Shown: positions 18,555 to 27,320, counted from the stretch's first letter. The stretch: 64,000 nucleotides of DNA from Xylanibacter oryzae DSM 17970 (GCF_000585355.1 NZ_KK073873.1:2833703-2897702), one strand, 5' to 3'. The notes: a model not told the origin generated them from the sequence alone. Numbers and translations are program-made.

Positions 18555-20372
18555 TTACATTCTTTCAGGAACTTCGATACCAAGAAGAGCCAAACCGTTC
18601 TTTATGATCTTGGCTACGTTCTTTGCTATAATAAGACGAACAAGTTTCTTGTTAAAGTCATCCTCATGCAAGATACTGTAATCATGATAGAACTGGTTGA
18701 AATCCTTTGTCAGTTCATAACAGTAATTTGCTATTCCACTAGGACTGTAATCCTTTCCGGCCTGTTCGATAGCAGCGCCAAAATCGTTCATTTTCTGTAT
18801 CAGGTCTATCTCTTTGTCGTTAATAGGCATGTCGTCAGCAAGAGCCTCCGGAATATTGATATTCTCAGCTGCAGCTTTGCGCATGATACTGCGTATACGG
18901 GCATATGTATATTGAATGAAAGGACCTGTATTGCCGTTGAAGTCTATACTCTCAGCAGGATTGAACAGCATGTTCTTGCGGGCATCTACTTTTAGGATAA
19001 AGTACTTCAGTGCGCCAAGACCAACTACACGTGCTATTTCGTTACGTTCTTCCTCGGTCATATCAGCAAACTTACCAAGTTCTTCGCTTGTCTTCTTTGC
19101 GTCGCTTACCATTTCCTCAACCAACTCGTCGGCATCTACCACTGTACCTTCTCTACTCTTCATCTTTCCGTTAGGCAGTTCCACCATACCGTAAGAGAAG
19201 TGTACTAATTCCTTACCCCACTTGAAACCTAGTCGGTCAAGCAGAATAGATAATACCTGAAAGTGATAGTTCTGTTCATTTCCTACAACATAGATCATCT
19301 TGTCTATTGGGAAATCTTTGAAACGCATCTCGGCCGTACCAATATCTTGTGTCATATATACCGATGTGCCGTCAGAACGCAGTAACAGTTTCTGGTCAAG
19401 ACCGTCTTTGCTTAGATCTGCCCATACACTGTTATCCTCTTTACGTACGAATAGGCCTTTCTCCAGACCTTCTTCTACCTTAGCCTTACCTTTGAGGTAG
19501 GTGTCAGACTCATAGTATATCTTGTCAAATGATACGCCAAGCGCCTTGTATGTCTGGTCAAAACCGGCATAAACCCAGGAGTTCATCTTAGTCCATAGAG
19601 CACGTACTTCAGGATCGCTATTTTCCCATTTTACCAGCATCTCATGAGCTTCCTTTATCAGAGGAGCTTCCTCTTTAGCTTTCTTTTCAGCATCCTCCTC
19701 ATCAATGCCTTCAGCCATATATTTAGCTTTCAGCTCTTCGCACTCTGCTTTATAATGTTTGTCAAATGCTACATAATAATCACCAATTAGGTGGTCTCCC
19801 TTCTTTCCACTAGTCTCTGGAGTTTCGCCATTGCCCCATTTCTGCCAAGCTAACATAGATTTGCATATATGTATGCCTCTGTCGTTTACTATATTAGTCT
19901 TAACCACTTTGTTGCCATTAGCCTGCATTATCTGTGCCAGCGACCAGCCAAGCAGATTATTACGTACATGACCAAGGTGTAAAGGTTTATTGGTGTTAGG
20001 CGATGAATATTCAATCATTACCAAAGGCGAATTTTCGTCAGACTTTTTCTCACCGAACAAATCATCTGAATTAATTGTATTTAATAGACCGATCCATGCT
20101 GCCGGAGCAATATTAAGGTTTAGGAAACCTTTTACTACATTAAAACCTGAAATGTTCTTGTCATTATTTGCAAGATATTCACCAATTTCCTGTGCAGTAT
20201 CTTCTGGTTTCTTACGAGACATTTTTAAGAAAGGGAAAACAACGAGAGTAAGGTTGCCCTCGAATTCACGTTTCGTCTTTTGCAGTTGTACCATCTTTTC
20301 AGGCACATCCTGCCCGTACAACTCTTTAACGGCCTTAATAACCGAACCGCATATTTCAGTTTCAATTTTCAT
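18555..20372 (-). CDS. argS: Arginyl-tRNA synthetase
   Basis: A 605-residue class I synthetase that charges tRNA-Arg. The HIGH motif is HLGH in SSPNTNKPLHLGHVRNN at about residues 120-135. The KMSKS-like loop is GKMKSREGT. An N-terminal Add-1-type domain and a C-terminal DALR anticodon-binding domain (ends LALLGIEVPERM) frame the catalytic part. Normal length. The RNase H-like gene follows 10 bases later, likely in the same transcript. Confidence 0.97.
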   Translation of the reverse strand: MKIETEICGSVIKAVKELYGQDVPEKMVQLQKTKREFEGNLTLVVFPFLKMSRKKPEDTAQEIGEYLANNDKNISGFNVVKGFLNLNIAPAAWIGLLNTINSDDLFGEKKSDENSPLVMIEYSSPNTNKPLHLGHVRNNLLGWSLAQIMQANGNKVVKTNIVNDRGIHICKSMLAWQKWGNGETPETSGKKGDHLIGDYYVAFDKHYKAECEELKAKYMAEGIDEEDAEKKAKEEAPLIKEAHEMLVKWENSDPEVRALWTKMNSWVYAGFDQTYKALGVSFDKIYYESDTYLKGKAKVEEGLEKGLFVRKEDNSVWADLSKDGLDQKLLLRSDGTSVYMTQDIGTAEMRFKDFPIDKMIYVVGNEQNYHFQVLSILLDRLGFKWGKELVHFSYGMVELPNGKMKSREGTVVDADELVEEMVSDAKKTSEELGKFADMTEEERNEIARVVGLGALKYFILKVDARKNMLFNPAESIDFNGNTGPFIQYTYARIRSIMRKAAAENINIPEALADDMPINDKEIDLIQKMNDFGAAIEQAGKDYSPSGIANYCYELTKDFNQFYHDYSILHEDDFNKKLVRLIIAKNVAKIIKNGLALLGIEVPERM

Positions 20373-20402
20373 ACAAGTATGTTTAAATTCGAATTTATGC
20401 CT

Positions 20403-20410
20403 GCAAAGTT
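20403..20410 (-). promoter_or_regulatory. -7 promoter element for argS
   Basis: TAACTTTG on the minus strand, 31 bases upstream of the argS ATG, fits TAnnTTTG. Confidence 0.5.
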
Positions 20411-20613
20411 AGTGCAAGTTGGCCGTAAATCAAAACAAAAAAGGATTTTATTCACTATTTGCATTATATAATGGCATAAATAGAATTCCATTTTCTGCAA
20501 TAAAGTTCATGCCAAACATATATAAAAAGGCACCTTATATTTTGATTTAATACATATGATTTAATAGTCGTTAATATAAAAAATATTTATTTCGTAATCT
20601 TTTTTCAATAAAA

Positions 20614-20645
20614 TTTGGGACTAATTAAAATATTATATATATTTG
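20614..20645 (+). promoter_or_regulatory. Promoter with no gene behind it
   Basis: TTTG (20614-20617), a 20-base spacer and TATATTTG (20638-20645): a full match to the Bacteroidetes consensus on the + strand. It points into a 200-base region with no gene, ending in a strong terminator. Confidence 0.65.
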
Positions 20646-20651
20646 CGACGT

Positions 20652-20829
20652 AAAATATTAAGATGAGGAATCGAAATATAAATAATCAAAATTAAATATT
20701 TGATATAAAAAACTAAATTAGTTAATTACAAATAAAGATAATGAATTTAAAGTAACATCTCTCGTAATATTATAAATTTAATAATTGTATAAATCCGTAT
20801 CTAGATGTGATATCTCGATACGGTTTTTT
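20652..20829 (+). ncRNA. Candidate small RNA or leader-peptide transcript
   Basis: The stretch between the promoter at 20614-20645 and the terminator at 20795-20829 would give a transcript of about 175 bases. It contains only very short frames, the first being MRNRNINNQN (20663-20695) followed later by MNLK. It is very AT-rich with no long stem except the terminator. The next gene downstream is convergent, so this is a free-standing unit. Whether it works as RNA or as a peptide cannot be decided here. Confidence 0.5.
20795..20829 (+). terminator. Rho-independent terminator of the orphan transcript
   Basis: CCGTATC pairs with GATACGG, with an inner AGAT/ATCT stem after one mismatch, followed by seven Ts on the + strand. 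Confidence 0.85.
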
Positions 20830-20850
20830 TATGTTATTACTATTATATGA

Positions 20851-21237
20851 TTATTCCAGTTTCTTGTTTATATCATATATCTTGTTTATCCTGTCTATCG
20901 AATAAGTTTTGCTGTTGCTGTCAATAAAAGAAAACATGGTAAAAGCTTTCTCCAATAGCATATGACGTGTAGGACCTGTCTCTATGTCTGCTTCTGCATA
21001 ATATAGTTCTGCCAGCATCTCCATCTTATATAGTCTTTCACTCTCTTTTATAGATTCAAAAGAATCCATAATATCATCCATTGATGCCGTGTGATAGAAT
21101 GCGCTCGGACCTATATACGAGTTATATAGCTCCAGTAGTTTCTGCTTTTTGCTTTTTATCTCATTCTTTTCAAGCACTAATGCCAGCGCAGCCGCGAACT
21201 CACGAGTAAGGCGCATGATGTAATCTCTTTCTAACAT
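20851..21237 (-). CDS. Conserved small helical protein (DUF6483-like?)
   Basis: A 128-residue, almost wholly alpha-helical, charged protein starting MLERDYIMRLTREFAAAL. I recall similar N-termini in a Bacteroidetes/Firmicutes family of unknown function (possibly DUF6483), but am not certain. No signal peptide, cysteine motif or catalytic motif is visible. It starts 10 bases after the helicase gene and is the last gene of the mntH-ygbA-helicase unit, so it may act with the helicase. Confidence 0.6.
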   Translation of the reverse strand: MLERDYIMRLTREFAAALALVLEKNEIKSKKQKLLELYNSYIGPSAFYHTASMDDIMDSFESIKESERLYKMEMLAELYYAEADIETGPTRHMLLEKAFTMFSFIDSNSKTYSIDRINKIYDINKKLE

Positions 21238-21247
21238 AATGTTTTAT

Positions 21248-23110
21248 TTACTTTAAGTTTTTAATATATTCGTATAGTTTCTTGTAGAACGGATGTTTAC
21301 CCATTGTATCAGAATCGCCCAGTATGATGAGTTTCATTCTAGCTCTGGTTATAGCTACATTCATTCTTCTCAGATCGCGCAAAAAACCAATTTGTCCTTC
21401 GTTATTGGCGCGAACAAGCGATATTAATATAACGTCACGTTCCTGTCCTTGGAATCCGTCAACGGTGTTTACTGAAATGAGTCTCCTATAAGGTTTGAAA
21501 TATTCTTTCTTTTGAATAAGCCGTCTTAAGTATTGTACTTGTGCCCTGTATGGAGATATGATGCCAACATCAATACGCTCTTCTAATATTCTCTCTTTGC
21601 CTATTTTGTTGAAGTATTCCTCAAGAGTAGTAAGAGTTAGTTCAGCCTCCTGTTTGTTTATCCTGCCAAAACTTTCTCCAACAAATTCTTCTTTACTGTC
21701 CATGCCGGCTGTATCCACCCACATCATGGGGATATCATAATCCAGTATTCCGCGATATTTTATCTGTGGAGCCGATTCCAGCTCCCCGTTGTAGAAATAG
21801 TCGCTCGAGAAACGCATGATGTCATCGTTCATCCTGTATTGTGTTTTGAGGAGTGTCACCACGTCAGGTTTGTTTTCAACTATTCGTTCCATCAGGGTCT
21901 TTCCAAGTCCTGCATTCATGGCAGCTATGCTTTTTATTGTAGGCGGCAACTGACAGTGGTCTCCTGCGAATATTACCCGTGTAGCCTTTCTGATAGGAAT
22001 CCAGCATGCAGCCTCCATAGCCTGCGCTGCTTCGTCTATAAACAGTGTACCGAATTTCTGTCCGTCCAACAGTCTGTTGGCACTTCCCACAAGTGTTGAG
22101 GCTATCACACGTGCTTCTCCAAATAGTTCAGCATTAATGCGTACTTCTATTTCAGTGGCTCTGCTTTTCAGACTATCTATTTTCTGATGATAATTTCTAT
22201 CCCCCCGTTTGCGGTTCTGGCGCATTTCGCGCATAGCCTTGCGTATACTCCATAGTTGAGGATAATCAGGATGAGACTCAAACCTCCGTTCGTAAGTGAA
22301 TGAGAGCATCTTGTCGTTTACTTTTGTAGGATTGCCTATTCTCAATACGTTTACACCGCGGTCTACCAACTTCTCAGAGATCCAGTCTACCGCCATATTA
22401 CTCTGTGCGCATACCAGTATTTGATTTTCTCTTCTTAGAGTTTCGTAGATAGCTTCTACCAGTGTTGTAGTTTTGCCTGTACCGGGAGGACCATGTACTA
22501 CCATCACGTCTTTAGCCCATAACACCTCGTTCACAGCATGCTCCTGTGTCTTGTTAAGCCAGGGGAATGCACTGGCTGCGAACGTAAATTTACCTGCCTC
22601 CTGTTTGCTGTAAAACAAGTCGCGTAAGGTAGCCATCCTGTTGTCTTTGGCATTTATAGCCCTGTCCAGAGCATCAAACATTAGTTTGTAGCTACTCTCG
22701 TCGAAGAATAGTTGAATGCCTATATTGTTTTTATCATAAAGACCTGTTATCTGTCCGTCGTCGGGTATAATAACGACCATCCTGTCTCCGTCGGCATAAC
22801 TTACCGAACCGGATGACTTCAGGTATTTTATATTCTTTTTATCATCTACAGAAAAGAAACATACAGGTCTGCCAAATTCGAAATTGTGTTCAATCTCATT
22901 ATCATCCAACCTTTCTACTTCGATAGCAAATTGGTTGAGCGAGTTATAGTAATTTTTGCCCAACTTGATAGGGAACCATGCATCGCCACGCTTAATCTTG
23001 CGTTGCAATCCCATTGTCTCAGTCTGTTTGCGAAAGTTCTCTTTCTCGCAGTTATATTCTATTTCCAGTAAGGCTCTCTGCCTTTGCAGCGCCTGTATGG
23101 GTGATTCCAT
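21248..23110 (-). CDS. SF1B (UPF1-like) DNA/RNA helicase
   Basis: A 620-residue helicase. An N-terminal beta-rich domain (about 1-185) resembles the 1B/stalk part of IGHMBP2/UPF1-like helicases. Walker A GPPGTGKTTTLVEA at about 205-218, Walker B FIDEAAQAMEAACW at about 355, motif III GDHCQLPPT, motif IV LLKTQYRMNDD, motif V GIISPYRAQVQYLRRL, NTVDGFQGQERDVILIS and motif VI RRMNVAITRARMKLIILGD. All motifs are intact, so it should be an active 5'-3' helicase; its substrate is unknown. An AAAGGA ribosome-binding site precedes the ATG. Confidence 0.9.
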   Translation of the reverse strand: MESPIQALQRQRALLEIEYNCEKENFRKQTETMGLQRKIKRGDAWFPIKLGKNYYNSLNQFAIEVERLDDNEIEHNFEFGRPVCFFSVDDKKNIKYLKSSGSVSYADGDRMVVIIPDDGQITGLYDKNNIGIQLFFDESSYKLMFDALDRAINAKDNRMATLRDLFYSKQEAGKFTFAASAFPWLNKTQEHAVNEVLWAKDVMVVHGPPGTGKTTTLVEAIYETLRRENQILVCAQSNMAVDWISEKLVDRGVNVLRIGNPTKVNDKMLSFTYERRFESHPDYPQLWSIRKAMREMRQNRKRGDRNYHQKIDSLKSRATEIEVRINAELFGEARVIASTLVGSANRLLDGQKFGTLFIDEAAQAMEAACWIPIRKATRVIFAGDHCQLPPTIKSIAAMNAGLGKTLMERIVENKPDVVTLLKTQYRMNDDIMRFSSDYFYNGELESAPQIKYRGILDYDIPMMWVDTAGMDSKEEFVGESFGRINKQEAELTLTTLEEYFNKIGKERILEERIDVGIISPYRAQVQYLRRLIQKKEYFKPYRRLISVNTVDGFQGQERDVILISLVRANNEGQIGFLRDLRRMNVAITRARMKLIILGDSDTMGKHPFYKKLYEYIKNLK

Positions 23111-23121
23111 ATATATCCTTT

Positions 23122-23301
23122 CTAGTGGTTCAGTAGATGCCTTATAGCAGCTAAAGGTGAATAAAACAACATCCGTCGGCCAAAGGCATATTCTATCAGT
23201 TGCTCATATTCCTCTGATGTCTTATTCATCTTTAGTTTATTCTTGCAGTATAGATCTACCATATATCTTATCGTCTGCTTGTCCTTTTCTATTTTGCCCA
23301 T
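23122..23301 (-). CDS. Short YgbA-like (nitrous-oxide-stimulated-promoter family) protein without its cysteines
   Basis: A 59-codon gene with an AAGG ribosome-binding site, beginning MGKIEKDKQTIRYMVDLYC. Its first half matches the start of YgbA-family proteins (EK-TI--M--LYC), and its end GRRMLFYSPLAAIRHLL matches the family C-terminus (GPRMLLYHP--AIRHLL). The region between, which in the family holds CPEC and several further cysteines, is missing or changed: SEEYEQLIEYA joins directly to the C-terminal motif. It lies 8 bases after mntH and 11 before the helicase, so it is translated within that operon. Function unknown. Confidence 0.75.
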   Translation of the reverse strand: MGKIEKDKQTIRYMVDLYCKNKLKMNKTSEEYEQLIEYAFGRRMLFYSPLAAIRHLLNH

Positions 23302-23309
23302 ACCTTAAT

Positions 23310-24572
23310 TTATCGTATACTGTCGATGAGTAACCATACGTTTAGCATCGTTATGATTACTGCAAGAGAATAAAGAAAGGCCGAGTTCCTTTTCCTGTTG
23401 GCATAGCATCCCATCACCTTTTTGGACGAAGTGAGGCTAACCTGCAGAAAAACAGTGAACGGCAGTTGGATACTTAGTACCATCTGAGATATCAGCAGTC
23501 CCTGAAAAGGATCACTTATGAAGCAAATTATCAGTAGAGATAATCCGAGCGATATGCATATTCCTAATATTGAGTGTGTGTCGCGTGCATTGTACGACTC
23601 GCCGAACATCCCTGCAAATATACTTCCGGCAGCCATTCCGCTTGTTATCGTACTAGATATACCGGCCAGTAATAATGCTATAGCAAATATGTTGGCTGCA
23701 TTATTGCCCAGCAGTGGTGTTAGCAGAGACTGAGCTTGAGATAATTCCTCTACATGCAGACCATGCTTGAAGTATGTTGAGGCTGCCAACAGAATCATGG
23801 CACTGTTGATTGCCCATCCGATAACCATCGAAAGAAGAGTATCAAAAAATTCGTATTTTAAAGTCTTCTCAATATCTTTTTTTCCACTTTTGTTTACCTC
23901 TCTACTCTGTATTATCTCAGAGTGTAAGAATAAGTTGTGTGGCATCACTACAGCACCCAGCACACTCATTACTATCAACATACTGCCTTTTGGAATACTT
24001 GGCACTACCCAACTGCTTGCCGCACTCGCCCAGTCAATCTTGACCAGGAACAACTCGTATATGAACGACAGACCTATCATAGACACAAATGCTATTATAG
24101 CCCGTTCTATGCGTTTGTACGAATTGGTGAATAACATTATAAGTACAGCAGCCACAGACAGTACAGAACCCCATATTATAGGTATGCCGAACAACATCTG
24201 CAGTGCAATCGCCGAACCCAGTATTTCTGCCATAGAGGTAGAGATGCTAGCCATCACGGCACTCAATATGATTGGTCGCCCTACCCATTTGGGCGTATAT
24301 TTTGCTGCCGCCTCACTGAGACATAGTCCGGTAACTATACCCAGGTGAGCCACATTATGCTGCAGAGCAATAAGCATTATTGTAGATAATGTAACAACCC
24401 ATAGCAGCACATATCCAAATTCTGATCCTGCCGCAAAATTACTGGCCCAGTTGCCAGGGTCAATAAATCCCACCGTAACCAGTAGTCCGGGACCTATATA
24501 TTTCAGAATATCCAGACCACCAAGAATATGTGGATGGTCTTTACTTCTTAATTCTTTGAACAGATTAATCAT
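23310..24572 (-). CDS. mntH: Nramp-family divalent metal (Mn2+/Fe2+) transporter
   Basis: A protein of about 420 residues with 11 or so membrane helices. The Nramp metal-binding motif DPGNWASN is in helix 1, and the second conserved motif is MPHNLFLHS in helix 6 (VVMPHNLFLHSEII). It imports Mn2+ or Fe2+ with protons. I chose the ATG at 24572 rather than 24590 because a -7 element lies just upstream of it. It heads an operon with the ygbA-like gene, a helicase and a small helical protein. Confidence 0.94.
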   Translation of the reverse strand: MINLFKELRSKDHPHILGGLDILKYIGPGLLVTVGFIDPGNWASNFAAGSEFGYVLLWVVTLSTIMLIALQHNVAHLGIVTGLCLSEAAAKYTPKWVGRPIILSAVMASISTSMAEILGSAIALQMLFGIPIIWGSVLSVAAVLIMLFTNSYKRIERAIIAFVSMIGLSFIYELFLVKIDWASAASSWVVPSIPKGSMLIVMSVLGAVVMPHNLFLHSEIIQSREVNKSGKKDIEKTLKYEFFDTLLSMVIGWAINSAMILLAASTYFKHGLHVEELSQAQSLLTPLLGNNAANIFAIALLLAGISSTITSGMAAGSIFAGMFGESYNARDTHSILGICISLGLSLLIICFISDPFQGLLISQMVLSIQLPFTVFLQVSLTSSKKVMGCYANRKRNSAFLYSLAVIITMLNVWLLIDSIR

Positions 24573-24576
24573 GGTG

Positions 24577-24584
24577 CAAAGATA
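24577..24584 (-). promoter_or_regulatory. -7 promoter element almost touching the mntH start
   Basis: TATCTTTG on the minus strand ends four bases before the ATG at 24572, which would place the transcription start at or next to the start codon: a leaderless or nearly leaderless mRNA. Confidence 0.5.
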
Positions 24585-24660
24585 AATCAAAAAAAAGAAA
24601 TAAACAGATTATTATAATTAAAATGTATAAACGGTTTTATTTATCACTGAGGAGATTTTG

Positions 24661-24698
24661 TGAACAATCACTGTTCAAAAGTGTATTAAACAGTGATT
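24661..24698. promoter_or_regulatory. Nested inverted repeats, possible operator upstream of mntH
   Basis: TGAACA-ATCAC-TGTTCA (24661-24677) is a 6-5-6 palindrome, and it overlaps a perfect 10-bp inverted repeat AATCACTGTT (24666-24675) / AACAGTGATT (24689-24698). No U-tract follows on either strand, so a terminator is less likely than a protein-binding site. It is about 90 bp upstream of the mntH start and 177 bp upstream of the esterase start. Confidence 0.4.
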
Positions 24699-24799
24699 AA
24701 TATTGAAAAAAGATATACAAAACGTTCAATATACTGATTCTTGTAACATATGAGTATTAATTTGTAACAAAATAAAATGCATGTTTTATTCTATCTTGT

Positions 24800-24807
24800 T
24801 ACTTTTG
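24800..24807 (+). promoter_or_regulatory. -7 promoter element for the secreted esterase fusion
   Basis: TACTTTTG matches TAnnTTTG on the + strand, 67 bases upstream of the ATG. No good TTTG at -33. Confidence 0.45.
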
Positions 24808-24874
24808 CATAGTTGAAATGCATCAAAAATATTGCATTGTCTTATAAACATAAATGACATAATAATAAATAATA

Positions 24875-27127
24875 ATGAAGAAGTTTTGTTTTGTATTGTT
24901 AACATGTATTCTTGCTTTAAACATACATGCAGAAAATTGGGTAGGCACATGGGCTACCGCTCCACAGTTGATAACATCAGATAACAACCCGCCGCAGCCC
25001 GGACTCTCTAATAATTCTATTCGCCAGATCGTACGGGTCTCTATTGGCGGACATAGTTTGAGGCTTAAATTATCAAATCTGTTTAGTGATTCTCCCGCAA
25101 ATATCAAGTCGGTGTTTGTTGCCGTCGCAAAGGAAGGATCAAAGATAAACACAAAATCAGTAAAGTATCTCACCTTTGGCCAAGGCAAGAAGGATATAAC
25201 CATCCCTGCAGGAGCTTCAGTCTATTCTGACCCTCTTGATTATGACCTTCAGCCACTGCAGAGCCTTTCGATAACTATTAATTACGGTGAGATGCCCAAA
25301 CAACTTACCGGGCATCCCGGCTCTCGTACCACATCTTATATAGTAAGTGGAGAGGCAAATCCTAAGACCAACTTCTCTAAATCAGCAACCACCGACCGTT
25401 GGTACTCTATATGTGGTATTGATGTAGATGCTCCTAAAGAAGCAGGATGTATCGCAGTACTTGGCAATTCTATTACTGACGGACGTGGCACTACTACTAA
25501 CTTGCAGAACCGCTGGACTGATATTCTGGCTACCCAGCTCCATAACAACCCTTCAACATCCAATATTGGTGTACTCAACCTTGGCATAGGTGGCAATAGC
25601 GTTAACGGGTGGGGTAACGGACAGAATGCCGCTACACGTTTCAACCGTGATATCCTTGACCAGAGTGGTGTTAAGTATCTAATCATCTTCGAAGGTGTTA
25701 ACGACCTTGGATGTACAAACGACGGTGTCAAGACAGCCAACGAACTCATAGCTACATACAAGCGTATGATAGCCAAAGCACACTCACATGGCATACCTGT
25801 ATATGGTGGAACAATCACTCCATTCAAGAACCACAGCTATTTCTCTGAGCAGCACGAGATAGGTCGTGGCTTAGTAAACCAGTGGATTCGCCATAGCGGT
25901 TATTTTGATGCAGTGATAGACTTTGATAAAACCATGCGCAATGAGAGTGATACCCTTTCATTGAAGCCAACTATGCAAGACGATTATCTGCATCCCAATG
26001 CAGCAGGTTACAAACTTATGGGCGAGTCGGTTGACCTCAACCTATTTACCCGCAAAGGTATAGCCCTTACACAGCCCAAAGATAAGAAATTCCTGATATA
26101 TCTCGCTTTCGGACAATCCAATATGGAAGGTCAGGCTATGCCCGAACCACAAGATATGAATGTCAATCCACGTTTTAAGGTGATGCAGGCCGTAAATTGC
26201 GATAAGTTTACCGCCAAACCCGGTGAGTGGCGTACAGCCGTACCACCTCTCTGCAATTGCACCAGCGGCATAACCCCTACAGATTACTTTGGCCGTACAT
26301 TAGTAGACAAACTTCCCGAAGACGTTACCGTAGGTGTCATCAATGTCTCCGTAGCAGGATGTAATATCTCACTGTTTGATAAAACCGGTTATAAGAAATA
26401 CATTGCAGCCGGCATACCCGACTGGATGCAGCAGCGTGTCGACTCTTACGAGGGCAACCCATATGCTTACCTTATCAAACTAGCCCGTAAGGCTCAGCAA
26501 GACGGTGTCATCAAGGGTATCCTTCTGCATCAAGGCGAAACCAATACCGGTGATGAAAAGTGGCCTGAGAATGTGCGTAACATCTATTATGATATGCTTC
26601 TCGACCTCCATCTCAATCCCGACAGTGTGCCACTTATAGCCGGAGAACTGGTCAACGCAGACCAGAAAGGATGTTGTGCAGCAATGAATCCGATAATAGA
26701 CAAGTTGCCTAGAGTGATACCCAACTCATTTGTAGTATCGTCAGCAGGCGTTCCATGTAATCACATCGACTATACCCATTTCACAGTAGCAGGCTATCGC
26801 ATGTTTGGTAAGAGATACGCCAACCAAGTATTAAAGATAATGGGCCTAACCCCTCTATCCGAAGATTCAATATCAGCAGGCGTTCCAGCCAATGAACTCT
26901 ACGACATAGATCTCGAGTTGGTTAATAACTCCTTGACGATAGGTTCAAAATCAAAAGCTAATACACTTATCATAACCGATATTCTTGGCAAAGTAGTGCT
27001 TAAGAAGAAAACCTCATATCCTGGCAAAATGAAATTCACTTTGCCTACATTGGCTAAAGGCATTTATTTCGTAACATTACGAAATAATGACGCAGTAGTT
27101 TCTACGAATAAGTTCAATATTAAATAA
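24875..27127 (+). CDS. Secreted two-domain esterase: SGNH/GDSL hydrolase fused to SASA acetylesterase, with T9SS-like tail
   Basis: A 750-residue exported protein with signal peptide (cleavage near NIHAEN). Domain 1 (about 20-385) is an SGNH/GDSL esterase: GNSITDG (nucleophile Ser), FEGVNDLG (GxND), and DDYLHPNAAGY (Asp-x-x-His). Domain 2 (about 393-670) is a sialate-O-acetylesterase-like (SASA/DUF303) domain: FGQSNMEG (nucleophile), HQGETNTGD, and DYTHFT near its end. The last 75 residues form a beta domain ending GIYFVTLRNNDAVVSTNKF, the pattern of a type-IX secretion sorting tail. It probably removes acetyl groups from plant polysaccharide such as xylan; substrate not proven. Confidence 0.9.
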   Translation: MKKFCFVLLTCILALNIHAENWVGTWATAPQLITSDNNPPQPGLSNNSIRQIVRVSIGGHSLRLKLSNLFSDSPANIKSVFVAVAKEGSKINTKSVKYLTFGQGKKDITIPAGASVYSDPLDYDLQPLQSLSITINYGEMPKQLTGHPGSRTTSYIVSGEANPKTNFSKSATTDRWYSICGIDVDAPKEAGCIAVLGNSITDGRGTTTNLQNRWTDILATQLHNNPSTSNIGVLNLGIGGNSVNGWGNGQNAATRFNRDILDQSGVKYLIIFEGVNDLGCTNDGVKTANELIATYKRMIAKAHSHGIPVYGGTITPFKNHSYFSEQHEIGRGLVNQWIRHSGYFDAVIDFDKTMRNESDTLSLKPTMQDDYLHPNAAGYKLMGESVDLNLFTRKGIALTQPKDKKFLIYLAFGQSNMEGQAMPEPQDMNVNPRFKVMQAVNCDKFTAKPGEWRTAVPPLCNCTSGITPTDYFGRTLVDKLPEDVTVGVINVSVAGCNISLFDKTGYKKYIAAGIPDWMQQRVDSYEGNPYAYLIKLARKAQQDGVIKGILLHQGETNTGDEKWPENVRNIYYDMLLDLHLNPDSVPLIAGELVNADQKGCCAAMNPIIDKLPRVIPNSFVVSSAGVPCNHIDYTHFTVAGYRMFGKRYANQVLKIMGLTPLSEDSISAGVPANELYDIDLELVNNSLTIGSKSKANTLIITDILGKVVLKKKTSYPGKMKFTLPTLAKGIYFVTLRNNDAVVSTNKFNIK

Positions 27128-27150
27128 TATTATAAAAACAAATTATGAGA

Positions 27151-27185
27151 AGCCATCGTTCTGTATCGGAACGATGGCTTTATTG
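27151..27185 (+). terminator. Terminator of the esterase fusion gene
   Basis: A perfect 11-bp stem AGCCATCGTTC / GAACGATGGCT with a 7-base loop, followed by TTTATTG, 24 bases past the stop. Confidence 0.85.
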
Positions 27186-27204
27186 TTGTCTATACAGTCA
27201 AAAA

Positions 27205-27253
27205 AATAACGGCATCTGCTACTCTTATTTGCAGATGCCGTTACAGACATTCC
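27205..27253 (-). repeat. 49-bp repeat, copy 1; also terminator of the ABC operon
   Basis: Contains the 13-bp perfect stem TAACGGCATCTGC / GCAGATGCCGTTA (27207-27219 / 27231-27243) plus the flank CAGACATTCC. On the minus strand the stem is followed by TTATTTTTTT, so it ends the minus-strand ABC transporter operon. A second copy at 30755-30803 differs at three positions only, all in the loop. Confidence 0.85.
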
Positions 27254-27320
27254 ATTGTTTATGGTTCAAACGGTAAGGACATTCTCAGACTTTGCGGTAG
27301 GATAATATAATGTTGAATGA

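Noticed and set aside
23767..24348. Open + strand frame of 193 codons antisense to mntH
   Set aside because: Mirror of a membrane-protein gene; the minus-strand frame has clear Nramp motifs, so this one is a shadow.
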